Below the pieces are notes generated by a model. The model saw nothing but the letters and a program-made list of their open reading frames with translations, ran no database searches and had not been told where the DNA came from. A stretch of DNA of 35,085 nucleotides from Paramuribaculum sp. (GTDB taxonomy: Bacteria; Bacteroidota; Bacteroidia; Bacteroidales; Muribaculaceae), in NCBI GenBank assembly GCA_029052015.1, contig JAIDJW010000030.1, forward strand, positions 1 to 35,085. The letters are read 5' to 3'. The translations under genes were made by a program, and so were the position numbers. Position 1 is the stretch's first letter, and each line of letters starts with the position of its first letter. Of this stretch, positions 1 through 9,626 are shown piece after piece.

Positions 1-61
1 TCCATACATCAATCACGGAAATTCATTTATTTATTAACAAAAACATAATACAGAATCGCGT

Positions 62-3000
62 ATGAAAAAACTGTTACTACTTCTAATGGCTTTATTGGCT
101 CTCACCCCACCACTGAGAGCCGACTGGCAAAAAGACTATGAAAAGCTCAGGGATGAAATCGCCTGGGAATATAGTAAAACTACTCAAAACGGGAAATTTA
201 TTGCTTATTATTATGACGTGGATTTGACCACACGAGAAATAGGCACCGAACTCAAACAGATTGAGCTTACCGACTATGAAAATCCAGGGAACAATCAATA
301 TAACATCACCACTAAAATAGTCCGGTTGGAATGGCAGCCATCAGACTCAAAAGATGTAGTTGAAATAATTTTCAATGATGAAGATGTTCCTGAGTCCTAC
401 ATTGATGCAACAAACAAGCAGAAAGACGTAAAGGTCGGAGCCTTTTTTACGACTTACGGCATATCTATACAACCCAAAACCAAATTCTCTGTGCAGACAA
501 GATTTGGTGGAGCTTTAGAATATTTCAATCTACAAGTCGGAACACTTTTATCTAACATCGGGCTCATCGACGGATACTTCGCTTATCCTGATTACGTTGC
601 CCCAATTTCCAATAACAATGCTGGTGGTGATTCTGAAGATAAGACTCATCAGATATTTTCTTACGGGAATACTTACAGTAAACAATCAGCAACCGCATAT
701 TTCAGAATATCAGCCTATTCTGACAAGAGTAGAGACTACACATATACGCTGCGTAATTTTAATGCAAGAAATACATCTGCTACAGGCTTATGTTCCTTCA
801 AACTTCTGTCACTTAGATGGATTGCAGGCATTCCTCCGACTCCACTCACACCAGACATTGACTTCAACGTAGTCAATGGTTATGAGGACAATAATGACAT
901 TTATTACTCAAAAGATGTAACCATCAAAGCAAAATTCAACACAGAGGAGACTCTGACCGACAGCAAACTGATGATGCACATAAGCGACAATCCTGAGAAT
1001 ATCGACCCCGAAAATGACCTTGAACTAACCAAGAGTGGCGATTATTGGACCTGTGATGCTTTTACATCATCAAAATATGTACAGGTTTATGCTTATTATC
1101 CAGCGATAGGGACTGCAAGCCCAGTTATAAGCAAACAATTGCACAAGCTTGACAACGTTGTGTTTGACAATCTGGCTGACGCACAGGTTGAGGCAAACAA
1201 CAATAAACTTGTGACCTTTAGCTGTCCGCTGCTTATAGAGGGCATTCAGAACACGCAGAATAATGCTAAGTTCATGTATGTGCGTGACCCGCAGGGCAAT
1301 GCCATCAAGTTTGTCAACAACAGCGCTGACATTTTCTTCAATGAGTCCAAACACTATAAAGTGGGGCAGGAGATTCCCGCCTACGGCGTCACGGGCGTGT
1401 ACCGTCACACCGAGGGCTGGCCTCAGATTGAGGTGTATGTAGGAGCAGGTTCCGACTATCGCCGCTATAGCGCTGACGCAACTTATGTTATGACAGATTT
1501 CGACGACTATGACCCGAAGCGCACAACTTTCGGCGCTGACGATTTCAACCGCCATGTGGTTGTCAGCAACCTCACCTGGACCGGCAGCGAGAGCAGATTT
1601 ACCGACTCCGAGGGCAACAGCCTCAACGCCTACGGCCGCTTCACCGACTATCAGGGCGTGCTCGGCACACTCAAAGAGGGCAAAAGCTATACTGTAGATG
1701 GCTTTATCGGCCAGATCAAGGGCGAGCCGACAATCTTCCCGACAGGCTATGCGCCTGAAGTGATGATTTACGCTCCCAATCCCATTATAGGCGAAAAGGA
1801 TGCCGACGGATGGATTGACGTCAATATCATATCTGACGACGTGACTTTCACAGTCAATTCCGATGATTTCCCGAGCGGAACAAATCTGCACAAGAGAGTC
1901 AACGGCAGCAACGGCACCTGGAGTTACCAATACAGCAACAGCCAGACTCTCGGCAAAGATGAGTTTGTGTTTAATGACAAAGGCATACTCGAAGTAGTAC
2001 TTTCAACAACCTACAAGCTGGTATATGGCGCAGAGCAGAAAATCCGCTTCCACAAGCGCGAGGTAACCAAGGAGTTTGCTACTCTCGCCGAATTCAACAC
2101 CGAGTTCCGCGACGCCACCGATATCCCCGAGCCGAATACCGACGACACCAGATTCTACCGCTTTACCGGCAGAGCCGAAGTTCGCGCGGTGACACCTAAA
2201 TATCTCTATCTGCGCGACGCCGACTGCGAGGAAGGCAAGGAGAGCATAAGCTCGCTGCTGCTCTACAACGAAAACGGCTGGCAGAGCGCAGTGACCAACC
2301 TCAGCGGAGCAACAGGCAATGAGCCTGAGGTCGGCGACATCCTCACCAACTTCGCCCTCATTCCCGACCACACGCAGCTCGGCAACCTCCGCGGCTACGC
2401 CACCAACTTTGCCCGCACCCTGCGCCGCGCTCAGGACGGCTCCGGCATTGAGCCCACACCCAAGACCAAGGAAGCAACCGAGGCGTTCAGCGACGATGAC
2501 CGCATGGTGCGCTACATTGTCAAGGGCGCTACCGTTGCCCGTGACGACAAGGGCGTCTACACCATCTCCAATATGCCGGGCAACCCGGTGCTCAATATCG
2601 GCGATGTGTTTGAGGTGACCGGCGGCTGGACAACAGCCTGGGATCCCACCAAGTCTTTCGACATCGAAGGCATTGTGCTTCGCAACGGCGATGCCGGCTA
2701 TGCCCTCGCCTTCTACGACTTCACTGCCGGCGAAAGCAGCCCCGCGATGGCTGTGCCGACACTTGAGGGAGTGGAGGACACTGACCCCACCGTCGGTCTG
2801 AGCTTCGCCACCACCGCCAAAGTGGTGCTTACACTGGCTGACGCTGACGCCACTGCCGACATCTGGTACACCACCGACGGCAGCGACCCGCTCAACAATC
2901 CCGACAAGCGCAGCAAGTACACCGCACCGTTTGAAATCAGCGCCACCACCACAGTGAAGGCCTACTCCGCAGTTGCCGGCGCTATGCCGAGCGCGGTAGT

Positions 3001-4618
3001 TGAGCGCACCTTCACCCGCACCACCAGCGACCGCCGCTATATCATCAACTTCCTCAACCAGGGTCATCCCGGAGAGATGTACAACTTCACCGGCACCGTG
3101 GCTGTTGCCGCAATCGGCAAGGAGTATATGTTTGTGCGCGGAGCCGTGGGCCACTACCTGCCCGTCAAGCTCACCGCCGAGGGCGCATCGTGGACCGACA
3201 AAGGCTATGCCGTGGGCAACCATCTCACGGGCTTCATGCTCGGCTATCATGAGGAGGGCGCCGAGGGCGCTGTCAACCGCATGGGCAGAGTTGCCGACGC
3301 CGCAACACTCGCCACATGGGGCGCAGCAGTCACCCCTGACGCCGGCGAGACCATCGACGTTGCCAACCCCGAGACAACCTCAGCCATAAGCGCCGCCAAC
3401 GCGCGCCGCATGGTCACCGTCAAGGGCGTGCACATCAACCGCGGAGCCGCCAAGGCTGACGCATGGACAATGACCGAGGCAAACGGCGAGGGCGCAACCT
3501 ACGCCCTTGTGCCCGAAGTGCTCGGAGCCGACATGAGCGCAGTGACCGGCGAGGGTCAGCAGTTTGACGTCACCGGATTCGTGATGTACTCAGCCGACGG
3601 CGCGCTTGAGATGTGGCCGATGAGCATCAGCCGCCTCACCCCCGCCGCCAACGTTGCCATAACAGTTGACGGCAAACCCGCCGGCGCTACCGCCGAATTC
3701 ACTTCAAGCGTCAAGCTCGAATTCAGCTGCCCGACACCCGGAGCTGTCATCCAGTATCAGTTCTACAACGAAAACAGTGACACCGAGCCCGAGCGCTGGT
3801 ACACCTACGAAGGACGCCCGGTAGTAATCGACGAGAGCTGCCGCCTGCATACACGCGCAACCGCTCCCGGATTTGCCGTGGGCAACCACACTCACCTCAA
3901 CCTCGTGCGCCTCGACCAGACCGCCGCTCCCGCAATCAGCGCAGTTGAAGGCACTGAGTCAAGCACCGTCACCATCAGCGCCGAGACAGGCACCGTAATC
4001 TCCTGGTGGACAAGCGAGGACGCTACCGCGAAAATCTACACCGCCCCGATTACAATCGAGGCTACAACAATAGTCTACGCCACCGCCAAGGCTGAAGGCA
4101 AGGTCGAGAGCCCCGTTACCCACAAGCTCGTCAAGGTTGCCGGCAGCGCCGCTCCATCTGACAAAATCAGCGGCAAGGTCAACATCAGCGCCCGACTCAA
4201 CGAAGAGGGCAAGCCGGTCGTTACCATCACCCCGGCTGACGAGACTCTCACCCCCGGCAGCTACACCATATATTATACCCTCGAGGAGGGTGTGGTGCTC
4301 ACTCCGGAAAACGGCACCAAGTACACCGGCGAGTTCATCATGCAGGAGAGCGGACTGGTTACCGCGATACTCGTGGAGAGCGGCAAGAGTGCCGGCGAAC
4401 CCTGCAGCCTCAATGTATGGGCGGGAGTGACCGGCATCGACGGCATCAGCGGCGCCGAAGGAGAGAGTGAAGTGCGTGTTGACGGCGACAGCATCATCGC
4501 TCCGCAGGGCAGCGAGGTGTACGACCTCAGCGGCCGCCGCGTCAACCCCACCGGACTTACAGGCGGCATCTACATCGTCCGCATCCCCGGCGGCAAAGCC
4601 ATTAAAGTCAGAATCTGA
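62..4618 (+). CDS. Large secreted multidomain protein with chitobiase-like C-terminal repeats and a T9SS-type sorting tail
   Basis: 1518 residues, complete. Residues 1-20 are a signal peptide (MKKLL, long Leu/Ala core, ending LRA), so it is exported. About 382-470 and again at about 700-860 and 1020-1190 are beta-rich segments that look like repeated OB-fold-type domains (patterns such as 'FTGRAEV…YLYLRDA' and 'YNFTGTV…YMFVRGA'). About 902-985, 1197-1282 and 1290-1358 resemble CHB_HEX_C_1 chitobiase/hexosaminidase C-terminal domains ('IWYTTDGSDP…YTAPFEISATTTVKAY'). The last ~33 residues (VYDLSGRRV…GIYIVR…AIKVRI) resemble a type IX secretion type A sorting domain, suggesting surface display. 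No catalytic domain is recognised; a surface adhesin or glycan-binding role is inference. The first ~1.1 kb is visibly AT-richer than the rest. It stands alone, with hairpins after it. Confidence 0.85.
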   Translation: MKKLLLLLMALLALTPPLRADWQKDYEKLRDEIAWEYSKTTQNGKFIAYYYDVDLTTREIGTELKQIELTDYENPGNNQYNITTKIVRLEWQPSDSKDVVEIIFNDEDVPESYIDATNKQKDVKVGAFFTTYGISIQPKTKFSVQTRFGGALEYFNLQVGTLLSNIGLIDGYFAYPDYVAPISNNNAGGDSEDKTHQIFSYGNTYSKQSATAYFRISAYSDKSRDYTYTLRNFNARNTSATGLCSFKLLSLRWIAGIPPTPLTPDIDFNVVNGYEDNNDIYYSKDVTIKAKFNTEETLTDSKLMMHISDNPENIDPENDLELTKSGDYWTCDAFTSSKYVQVYAYYPAIGTASPVISKQLHKLDNVVFDNLADAQVEANNNKLVTFSCPLLIEGIQNTQNNAKFMYVRDPQGNAIKFVNNSADIFFNESKHYKVGQEIPAYGVTGVYRHTEGWPQIEVYVGAGSDYRRYSADATYVMTDFDDYDPKRTTFGADDFNRHVVVSNLTWTGSESRFTDSEGNSLNAYGRFTDYQGVLGTLKEGKSYTVDGFIGQIKGEPTIFPTGYAPEVMIYAPNPIIGEKDADGWIDVNIISDDVTFTVNSDDFPSGTNLHKRVNGSNGTWSYQYSNSQTLGKDEFVFNDKGILEVVLSTTYKLVYGAEQKIRFHKREVTKEFATLAEFNTEFRDATDIPEPNTDDTRFYRFTGRAEVRAVTPKYLYLRDADCEEGKESISSLLLYNENGWQSAVTNLSGATGNEPEVGDILTNFALIPDHTQLGNLRGYATNFARTLRRAQDGSGIEPTPKTKEATEAFSDDDRMVRYIVKGATVARDDKGVYTISNMPGNPVLNIGDVFEVTGGWTTAWDPTKSFDIEGIVLRNGDAGYALAFYDFTAGESSPAMAVPTLEGVEDTDPTVGLSFATTAKVVLTLADADATADIWYTTDGSDPLNNPDKRSKYTAPFEISATTTVKAYSAVAGAMPSAVVERTFTRTTSDRRYIINFLNQGHPGEMYNFTGTVAVAAIGKEYMFVRGAVGHYLPVKLTAEGASWTDKGYAVGNHLTGFMLGYHEEGAEGAVNRMGRVADAATLATWGAAVTPDAGETIDVANPETTSAISAANARRMVTVKGVHINRGAAKADAWTMTEANGEGATYALVPEVLGADMSAVTGEGQQFDVTGFVMYSADGALEMWPMSISRLTPAANVAITVDGKPAGATAEFTSSVKLEFSCPTPGAVIQYQFYNENSDTEPERWYTYEGRPVVIDESCRLHTRATAPGFAVGNHTHLNLVRLDQTAAPAISAVEGTESSTVTISAETGTVISWWTSEDATAKIYTAPITIEATTIVYATAKAEGKVESPVTHKLVKVAGSAAPSDKISGKVNISARLNEEGKPVVTITPADETLTPGSYTIYYTLEEGVVLTPENGTKYTGEFIMQESGLVTAILVESGKSAGEPCSLNVWAGVTGIDGISGAEGESEVRVDGDSIIAPQGSEVYDLSGRRVNPTGLTGGIYIVRIPGGKAIKVRI

Positions 4619-4625
4619 TATTAAG

Positions 4626-4644
4626 CGGCGGTTGAAAGCCGCCG
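4626..4644 (+). terminator. Short GC hairpin just after the large secreted gene
   Basis: CGGCGG (4626-4631) pairs with CCGCCG (4639-4644) around a 7-base loop, starting 8 bases after the stop codon. No T-run follows. It probably stabilises or ends the transcript together with the next hairpin. Confidence 0.35.
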
Positions 4645-4656
4645 GCCCACAGGTTT

Positions 4657-4692
4657 AGAGGAGCGGAGGCGCATCGGCGCCCCCGCTCCTCT
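4657..4692 (+). terminator. Strong GC-rich hairpin, probable terminator of the large secreted gene
   Basis: AGAGGAGCGG (4657-4666) pairs with CCGCTCCTCT (4683-4692). An inner GGCGC/GCGCC stem (468-72 with 77-81 of this stretch) closes a 4-base loop, with a single A/C mismatch between the two stems. The U-tract expected of a classical intrinsic terminator is absent. Confidence 0.5.
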
Positions 4693-4814
4693 GCTTATGT
4701 GCTTTATTGCAACAGCACCTCTCAGATATAGACAAGATGATTGGTTGGTCATTAAAAGCAGCAAAGCCGCAAAAAGCCGCATCGCGGCTCTGCCACTTTT
4801 TACTATACTGCGCT

Positions 4815-4836
4815 ACGGATGACTTCCGTCTTTTTT
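4815..4836 (+). terminator. Hairpin plus T6, weak terminator ahead of the floA operon
   Basis: ACGGA (4815-4819) pairs with TCCGT (4825-4829) and is followed by C and six T (4831-4836). The stem is only 5 bp, so strength is doubtful. It lies about 45 bases upstream of the promoter box at 4882 and would insulate the next operon. Confidence 0.35.
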
Positions 4837-4881
4837 GGTGCTTTTTGGGGGATTAAGCGGGAAATAGTCGGGAATTCTTAT

Positions 4882-4889
4882 TATATTTG
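4882..4889 (+). promoter_or_regulatory. Bacteroidetes -7 box (TATATTTG)
   Basis: Exact TAnnTTTG match 30 bases upstream of the ATG at 4920. No convincing -33 TTTG at normal spacing is seen. Likely the promoter of the 4920-10916 gene run. Confidence 0.6.
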
Positions 4890-4919
4890 CAAATTACACA
4901 TATTATATACGACAATAGC

Positions 4920-6305
4920 ATGGTGAAAACCAAGTATCTCATATCTTCATTTATCGCCCTGGGCTGCGCCTGCGCCGCCTCAGCCATGACTCCCGGAGAA
5001 GCTAAGGCGGCTTTCGAGGCTGGCGACTATGCAGAAGCGGTGGAGACTCTCCGCGCCATTGCCGACAAGGAGCCGCGCAATGCGTCGGCACACACTATGG
5101 CCGGAATTGCGCTCATGCGCACCGGCAATCCTGACGCCGCGCGCAAGTATCTGCTCAAAGGCACCAACGAAGCTAAAATCCACCTCGCGGAGCTTGATTT
5201 CTACGACTATGACTTCGATGCCGCTGACGAGTGGCTCGACAAATATGCCACCGCGCAAAAGAAGGCCCGCAAGCCTGAGAGCGAGGAGGCGGAGAGGGTG
5301 CGCGCACGCATAGAGACCGGACGCTCGATGCTTGACCGTGTGGAAAAAATCGCCATTATCGACAGCATCGCAGTGCCCCGCGAGGATTTCTTCTCGTTCT
5401 ATCGGCTGGCGTCATCGGCTGGCGCCATTGAGGCGCCATCGGCTCTGCCGCAAGGCTTCAGCGCCGCCGATCCTACAACGGTGTATGTCAGCGAGGACGG
5501 CAGCACCATGCTGTGGAGCGCCCCGGATGCCGACGAGAACTTCGGGCTGGTGCAGTCGTCGCGTCTCGCCGACGGCAGTTGGGAGGCTCCGGCGCCCCTC
5601 GGCACTGTGCTCAACGAAGGGGGCGACGCCAACTTCCCTTTCCTGATGAGCGACGGAGTGACCCTATATTTCGCCAACGACGGCGAGAATTCGCTCGGCG
5701 GCTACGACATATTCATTTCGCGAAACGACGGCGAAAAGTATCTTCAGCCGCAGAACATCGGCATGCCCTACAACTCACCCTACGATGACTATCTGCTCGC
5801 TATCGACGAGGAAACAGGCATTGGCTGGTGGGCGACCGACCGCAACCGCATGACCGATTCGATAACCATTTACCGGTTCGTGCCGCAGGAACTTAGAATC
5901 AACTACCCGGTAGACACCGAAAACCTGCCCGCACTCGCCTTGGTGAAGGACTACCGCGCCACCTGGGGCGACAACGACTACACCACGCTCAACGACAGAG
6001 TGAAATCCATTCGCCACACACGCCGCGAGCGCAAAGCCGACTTCAGGTTCGGGCTTCCCGACGGTAGCGTAAGGACTTCGATAGAGTCGTTTCACAGCGC
6101 GCAGGCGCGCTCGCTGATGCAGGACTATCTCGACCAGAGCCGCAAGATTGACGACACCCGAGCCTACCTTGCCAGACTCAGGGCGCAGTACCGCTCCGGC
6201 AACACATCCGCCTCCGCCGACATCACCTCCCTTGAAGCCGAGCTGCCGCGCATGAAGGCGAGGCTCAAGGAAATAGCGGGCATGATTGTCAACGCGGAGA
6301 TGTGA
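4920..6305 (+). CDS. Exported TPR / PD40 (WD40-like propeller) protein
   Basis: 461 residues from the ATG at 4920. A TTG 33 bases earlier also opens the frame, but it lies inside the promoter box, and the ATG gives a proper signal peptide ([22 protein letters not shown]). Residues ~24-110 are helical TPR-like repeats ('[25 protein letters not shown]'). About 184-307 contain PD40-type beta-propeller blades ('[19 protein letters not shown]'). The C-terminal ~70 residues are a charged coiled coil. It resembles the TPR-PD40 part of PorE-like or Pal-associated Bacteroidetes proteins but lacks the C-terminal OmpA domain. A periplasmic scaffold or peptidoglycan-linked role is inference. The stop lies 38 bases before floA, and it probably opens the operon. 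Confidence 0.8.
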   Translation: MVKTKYLISSFIALGCACAASAMTPGEAKAAFEAGDYAEAVETLRAIADKEPRNASAHTMAGIALMRTGNPDAARKYLLKGTNEAKIHLAELDFYDYDFDAADEWLDKYATAQKKARKPESEEAERVRARIETGRSMLDRVEKIAIIDSIAVPREDFFSFYRLASSAGAIEAPSALPQGFSAADPTTVYVSEDGSTMLWSAPDADENFGLVQSSRLADGSWEAPAPLGTVLNEGGDANFPFLMSDGVTLYFANDGENSLGGYDIFISRNDGEKYLQPQNIGMPYNSPYDDYLLAIDEETGIGWWATDRNRMTDSITIYRFVPQELRINYPVDTENLPALALVKDYRATWGDNDYTTLNDRVKSIRHTRRERKADFRFGLPDGSVRTSIESFHSAQARSLMQDYLDQSRKIDDTRAYLARLRAQYRSGNTSASADITSLEAELPRMKARLKEIAGMIVNAEM

Positions 6306-6343
6306 CAACAAGAATAAACAATAAACCACTCAACATATTTCTT

Positions 6344-7318
6344 ATGGAACTGACAGTAATTATTCTCGCGGCAGTGGCGCTGATACTGCTCTGCGTATTT
6401 TTCTATTATGTGCCGTTTTTCCTCTGGATTTCAGCGAGAGTAAGCGGTGTGCGCATATCGCTGATGCAGCTTGTGCTGATGCGCATCCGCACAGTGCCTG
6501 TAGGCACTATAGTGCAGGCAATGATTGAGGCCCACAAGGCCGGGCTGCACGACGTTACCCGCGACGACCTCGAGGCCCACTATCTCGCCGGCGGCAATGT
6601 GGAGAAGGTTGTCCACGCCCTGGTGTCAGCCTCCAAAGCCAATATAGACCTCGGCTTCAAGATGGCTACAGCTATCGACCTCGCCGGCCGCGATGTGTTT
6701 CAGGCAGTGCAGATGAGCGTCAATCCCAAGGTCATCGACACTCCTCCGGTAACTGCCGTTGCCAAGGACGGCATCCAGCTCATCGCCAAAGCGCGAGTGA
6801 CCGTGCGCGCCAACATCAAGCAGCTTGTGGGCGGCGCCGGCGAGGACACGGTGCTTGCGCGCGTTGGCGAAGGCATAGTGTCGTCCATCGGCTCCAGCGA
6901 GAGCCACAAGCAGGTGCTTGAGAATCCCGACAGCATATCCAAGCTCGTGCTCCGCAAGGGTCTTGACAGCGGCACCGCGTTTGAAATACTATCAATCGAC
7001 ATCGCCGACATTGACATAGGCAAGAACATCGGCGCCGCCCTGCAGATTGACCAGGCGCAGGCCGACAAGAACATTGCCCAGGCAAAGGCCGAGGAGCGCC
7101 GCGCGATGGCTATCGCCCTCGAGCAGGAAATGAAAGCTAAGGCTCAGGAGGCCCGCGCAAAGGTTATCGAAGCCGAGGCGGAGCTGCCCAGAGCTATGGC
7201 GGAGGCATTTGCCAACGGCAATCTCGGCATCATGGACTATTACCGCATGAAAAACGTGCAGGCCGACACCAATATGCGTGAAATGATTGCCAACCCCGCG
7301 TCAGGAGCAGGCAAGTGA
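6344..7318 (+). CDS. floA: Flotillin-like protein FloA (SPFH family membrane scaffold)
   Basis: 324 residues from the ATG at 6344; an upstream in-frame GTG would overlap the previous stop. FloA-type flotillins sit in the inner membrane, oligomerise and organise membrane microdomains. Residues ~2-30 form a membrane hairpin/anchor ([16 protein letters not shown]…FFLWISARV). The family core follows: '[22 protein letters not shown]', '[21 protein letters not shown]', '[28 protein letters not shown]' and 'GIVSSIGSS'. A long Ala/Glu-rich coiled coil follows (~240-295), and the length fits the family. NfeD, the usual partner, is not next to it; a TPR/PD40 gene takes that place. The cstA ATG starts one base after its stop, implying tight co-expression. 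Confidence 0.95.
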   Translation: MELTVIILAAVALILLCVFFYYVPFFLWISARVSGVRISLMQLVLMRIRTVPVGTIVQAMIEAHKAGLHDVTRDDLEAHYLAGGNVEKVVHALVSASKANIDLGFKMATAIDLAGRDVFQAVQMSVNPKVIDTPPVTAVAKDGIQLIAKARVTVRANIKQLVGGAGEDTVLARVGEGIVSSIGSSESHKQVLENPDSISKLVLRKGLDSGTAFEILSIDIADIDIGKNIGAALQIDQAQADKNIAQAKAEERRAMAIALEQEMKAKAQEARAKVIEAEAELPRAMAEAFANGNLGIMDYYRMKNVQADTNMREMIANPASGAGK

Positions 7319-7319
7319 C

Positions 7320-8771
7320 ATGATTTCGTTTCTGACAGCTCTCGCCGTACTCGTCGGCGGATATTTCATTTACGGCGCGCTTGTTGACCGGCTTATAGGC
7401 ACAAGCAAGTCCACCCCCATGCCGGCAAACACAATGGCGGACGGCGTGGACTATATCCCTATGGCTCCGTGGAGGGTATTTCTCATCCAGTTTCTCAACA
7501 TAGCCGGTCTTGGCCCGATTTTCGGCGCCATAATGGGCATAATGTTCGGTCCGGCGGCATTTCTGTGGATAGTGCTCGGCACCATATTTGCCGGCGCCGT
7601 GCACGACTTCCTCAGCGGTGTGATTTCAATACGCATGGGCGGAGCTTCGCTCCCCGAAATCGTCGGCCATGAACTCGGCGGGGGCATAAAGCAGGTGATG
7701 CGCGCCTTCTCGGTGCTGCTTCTCGTGCTCGTTGGCGCGGTGTTCGTGCTCACTCCCGCCGACATTATCGCCGGCATGACCCCTGAGTGGCTCGACCGCT
7801 CGGTGTGGATTGCAGTGATACTCGGCTATTATCTGCTCGCCACCCTGCTGCCGGTCGACAAACTCATCGGCAACCTCTACCCGGTGTTTGGCTTCGCGCT
7901 GCTCTTCATGGCGGTAGGTCTGCTTGGCTACCTGCTGTTTGGCGGCGCGGTGATACCTGACGGATTCAGCGAGGGAGTGGCAAACCGCTTTGCCGGCGAC
8001 CGGAGCTCCCACCCGATATTTCCCATGATGTTCGTGAGCATAGCCTGCGGCGCGATTTCCGGCTTTCACGCCACTCAGTCGCCGATGATGGCTCGCTGCC
8101 TCACCAACGAAAAGCTCGCACGCCCGATATTCTACGGAGCGATGGTGACCGAGGGCATCGTGGCGCTGATATGGGCAGCCGCGGCGATAGCATTTACCGG
8201 CGGCTACGCCGGGCTGTCGCAGTACATGGCCGCCCACGGCAACAGCGCCGGAGCGCTCGTCAATGAAATCTCCTTCACCTGGCTCGGCACCGCCGGAGGC
8301 ATTCTTGCCATACTCGGAGTGGTGGCGGCGCCGATAAGCACCGGCGACACAGCCCTGAGAAGCGCGCGCCTGATAGTTGCCGACTTCATGAAATTCGACC
8401 AGAAAAGCATCTGGCGGAGAGTGGCGCTGTGCGTGCCTATTTTTGGCGCCGTGTTCGCCCTGATGTTCATCGACTTCAATGTGCTTTGGCGCTACTTTGC
8501 CTGGAGCAACCAGACTCTCGCGGTGTTCACCCTGTGGGCGGTGACGGTGTATATGGCGCGCCACGGCAAAGCCTACATAATAAGTCTCTGCCCGGCCATG
8601 TTCATGACCGCCGTGAGCGTGAGCTATCTGCTGTTTGCGCGCAGCCCCGAAGGCTTCGGCATAGACCTGCCGCTCGCTGTGGCAGCTGGCATTCTTGTGG
8701 CCACGGCTTTCCTCGCCATCTTCGTGCGCTGGCACCGCAGAGCCGGAAACCAACTCAGCAAAGCCCTATGA
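7320..8771 (+). CDS. cstA: CstA-family carbon starvation transporter (short form)
   Basis: 483 residues from the ATG at 7320, one base after the floA stop and preceded by AGGAGCAGG. Polytopic membrane protein with roughly a dozen hydrophobic helices. Family signatures are 'FLNIAGLGPIFGAIMGIMFG', 'GTIFAGAVHDFLSGVISIRM' and 'SGFHATQSPMMARCL'. In E. coli, CstA and its paralogue take up pyruvate and, by some reports, peptides; the substrate here is inferred. It is much shorter than the ~700-residue E. coli protein and corresponds to the short form common in Bacteroidetes. The stop overlaps the next ATG by four bases (ATGA, 8768-8771). Confidence 0.93.
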   Translation: MISFLTALAVLVGGYFIYGALVDRLIGTSKSTPMPANTMADGVDYIPMAPWRVFLIQFLNIAGLGPIFGAIMGIMFGPAAFLWIVLGTIFAGAVHDFLSGVISIRMGGASLPEIVGHELGGGIKQVMRAFSVLLLVLVGAVFVLTPADIIAGMTPEWLDRSVWIAVILGYYLLATLLPVDKLIGNLYPVFGFALLFMAVGLLGYLLFGGAVIPDGFSEGVANRFAGDRSSHPIFPMMFVSIACGAISGFHATQSPMMARCLTNEKLARPIFYGAMVTEGIVALIWAAAAIAFTGGYAGLSQYMAAHGNSAGALVNEISFTWLGTAGGILAILGVVAAPISTGDTALRSARLIVADFMKFDQKSIWRRVALCVPIFGAVFALMFIDFNVLWRYFAWSNQTLAVFTLWAVTVYMARHGKAYIISLCPAMFMTAVSVSYLLFARSPEGFGIDLPLAVAAGILVATAFLAIFVRWHRRAGNQLSKAL

Positions 8772-9601
8772 TAGATTTCAGAAACATTGTAAAGGATACA
8801 GACAGATACAATTTTCATTCGCACACCCAGTTTTGCGACGGGCGCGCGAATATGGAGCAGTTTGCCGCAGCTGCCGCCGAAGCGGGCTTTATGCACTACG
8901 GATTTTCGCCACACAGCCCGATTCCGTTCGAATCGCCATGCAACATGAGCTTCGACGCCGTAGCCATTTATCTTGACGAATTCGCACGCCTCAAGCAGAA
9001 ATATGCGGAGCAGACCGCACTCTATGCAGGCATGGAGATAGACTATCTCGGCAAGGAGTGGGGACCGGCTAATGACTACTTCGCCAACGTGCCCCTCGAT
9101 TTCAGCATCGGCTCGGTGCATTTTATCCCAAGCGGCGAAGGGATGGTGGATGTTGACGGCAAATTCGAGAATTTCAGGATGAAAATGGCTAAATTCTTTG
9201 CCAATGACATAAGGCATGTTGTGGAGACCTTTTACAGTCAGACCCACGACATGATTGACGCCGGAGGATTTGACATCATCGGGCATTATGACAAGATAGG
9301 CCACAATGCCGCCCATTTTTCGCCCGGAATTGAAGAAACAGCCTGGTACAAAGCTCTCGTTGACGATGCCACCGACCATATCATAGCCGCGGGGCTCACT
9401 GTGGAGATAAACACCAAGGCGCGCGCCGACCACAGCCGCTTCTTCCCCGCGCCCCGCCACTGGCGCCGGCTCGCGCAGAGCGGAGCGACGATACTGGTAA
9501 ACAGCGACGCCCACTACCCGGAGCTTATCGACGCCTCCAGAGCCGAAGCGCTTCAGATGCTCGAATCCTGCGCCACAAAATGCGATTGTCACACAGCCTG
9601 A
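8768..9601 (+). CDS. PHP-domain histidinol-phosphatase-like phosphoesterase
   Basis: 277 residues; the ATG overlaps the cstA stop (ATGA). Homologous to HisK-type PHP histidinol phosphatases, which hydrolyse L-histidinol phosphate using a trinuclear metal site. The metal-ligand motifs are all present in order: HSHTQFCDG near the N-terminus, 'HYGFSPHSP', 'GMEIDYL', 'SIGSVHF', 'DIIGHYDKIGHN' and 'NSDAHYP' near the C-terminus. No other histidine biosynthesis gene is in the window, so the substrate could be another phosphate monoester. Translationally coupled to cstA and followed 25 bases later by the M16 gene. Confidence 0.88.
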   Translation: MIDFRNIVKDTDRYNFHSHTQFCDGRANMEQFAAAAAEAGFMHYGFSPHSPIPFESPCNMSFDAVAIYLDEFARLKQKYAEQTALYAGMEIDYLGKEWGPANDYFANVPLDFSIGSVHFIPSGEGMVDVDGKFENFRMKMAKFFANDIRHVVETFYSQTHDMIDAGGFDIIGHYDKIGHNAAHFSPGIEETAWYKALVDDATDHIIAAGLTVEINTKARADHSRFFPAPRHWRRLAQSGATILVNSDAHYPELIDASRAEALQMLESCATKCDCHTA

Positions 9602-9626
9602 CAGTTTTATTGAAACAACAGACAAT

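Larger units (their letters stand above)
4619..4919. other. Intergenic region with several hairpins and a promoter
   Basis: About 300 bases between the large secreted protein and the TPR/PD40 gene. It holds two GC-rich hairpins (4626-4644 and 4657-4692), a short hairpin at 4775-4789 (AGCCGC-ATC-GCGGCT), a hairpin followed by six T (4815-4836), and the -7 promoter box at 4882-4889. No coding region is supported. Confidence 0.6.

Noticed and set aside
2003-3250. Long antisense open frame (about 415 codons) under the secreted protein gene
   Set aside because: Its reading is His/Gly/Val/Ala-rich and low complexity, the mirror of GC-rich codons on the sense strand. It has no domain or promoter, and the sense protein is complete.
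7626-8753. Long antisense open frame (about 375 codons) under cstA
   Set aside because: The His/Ala/Glu/Gly-rich product is an artefact of the GC-biased sense codons, and CstA on the other strand is unambiguous.
8429-8767. N-terminal extension of the PHP phosphatase reaching back into cstA
   Set aside because: The in-frame extension overlaps cstA in another frame and reads as Arg/Cys-rich nonsense. The ATG at 8768 with ATGA coupling gives a standard family start.
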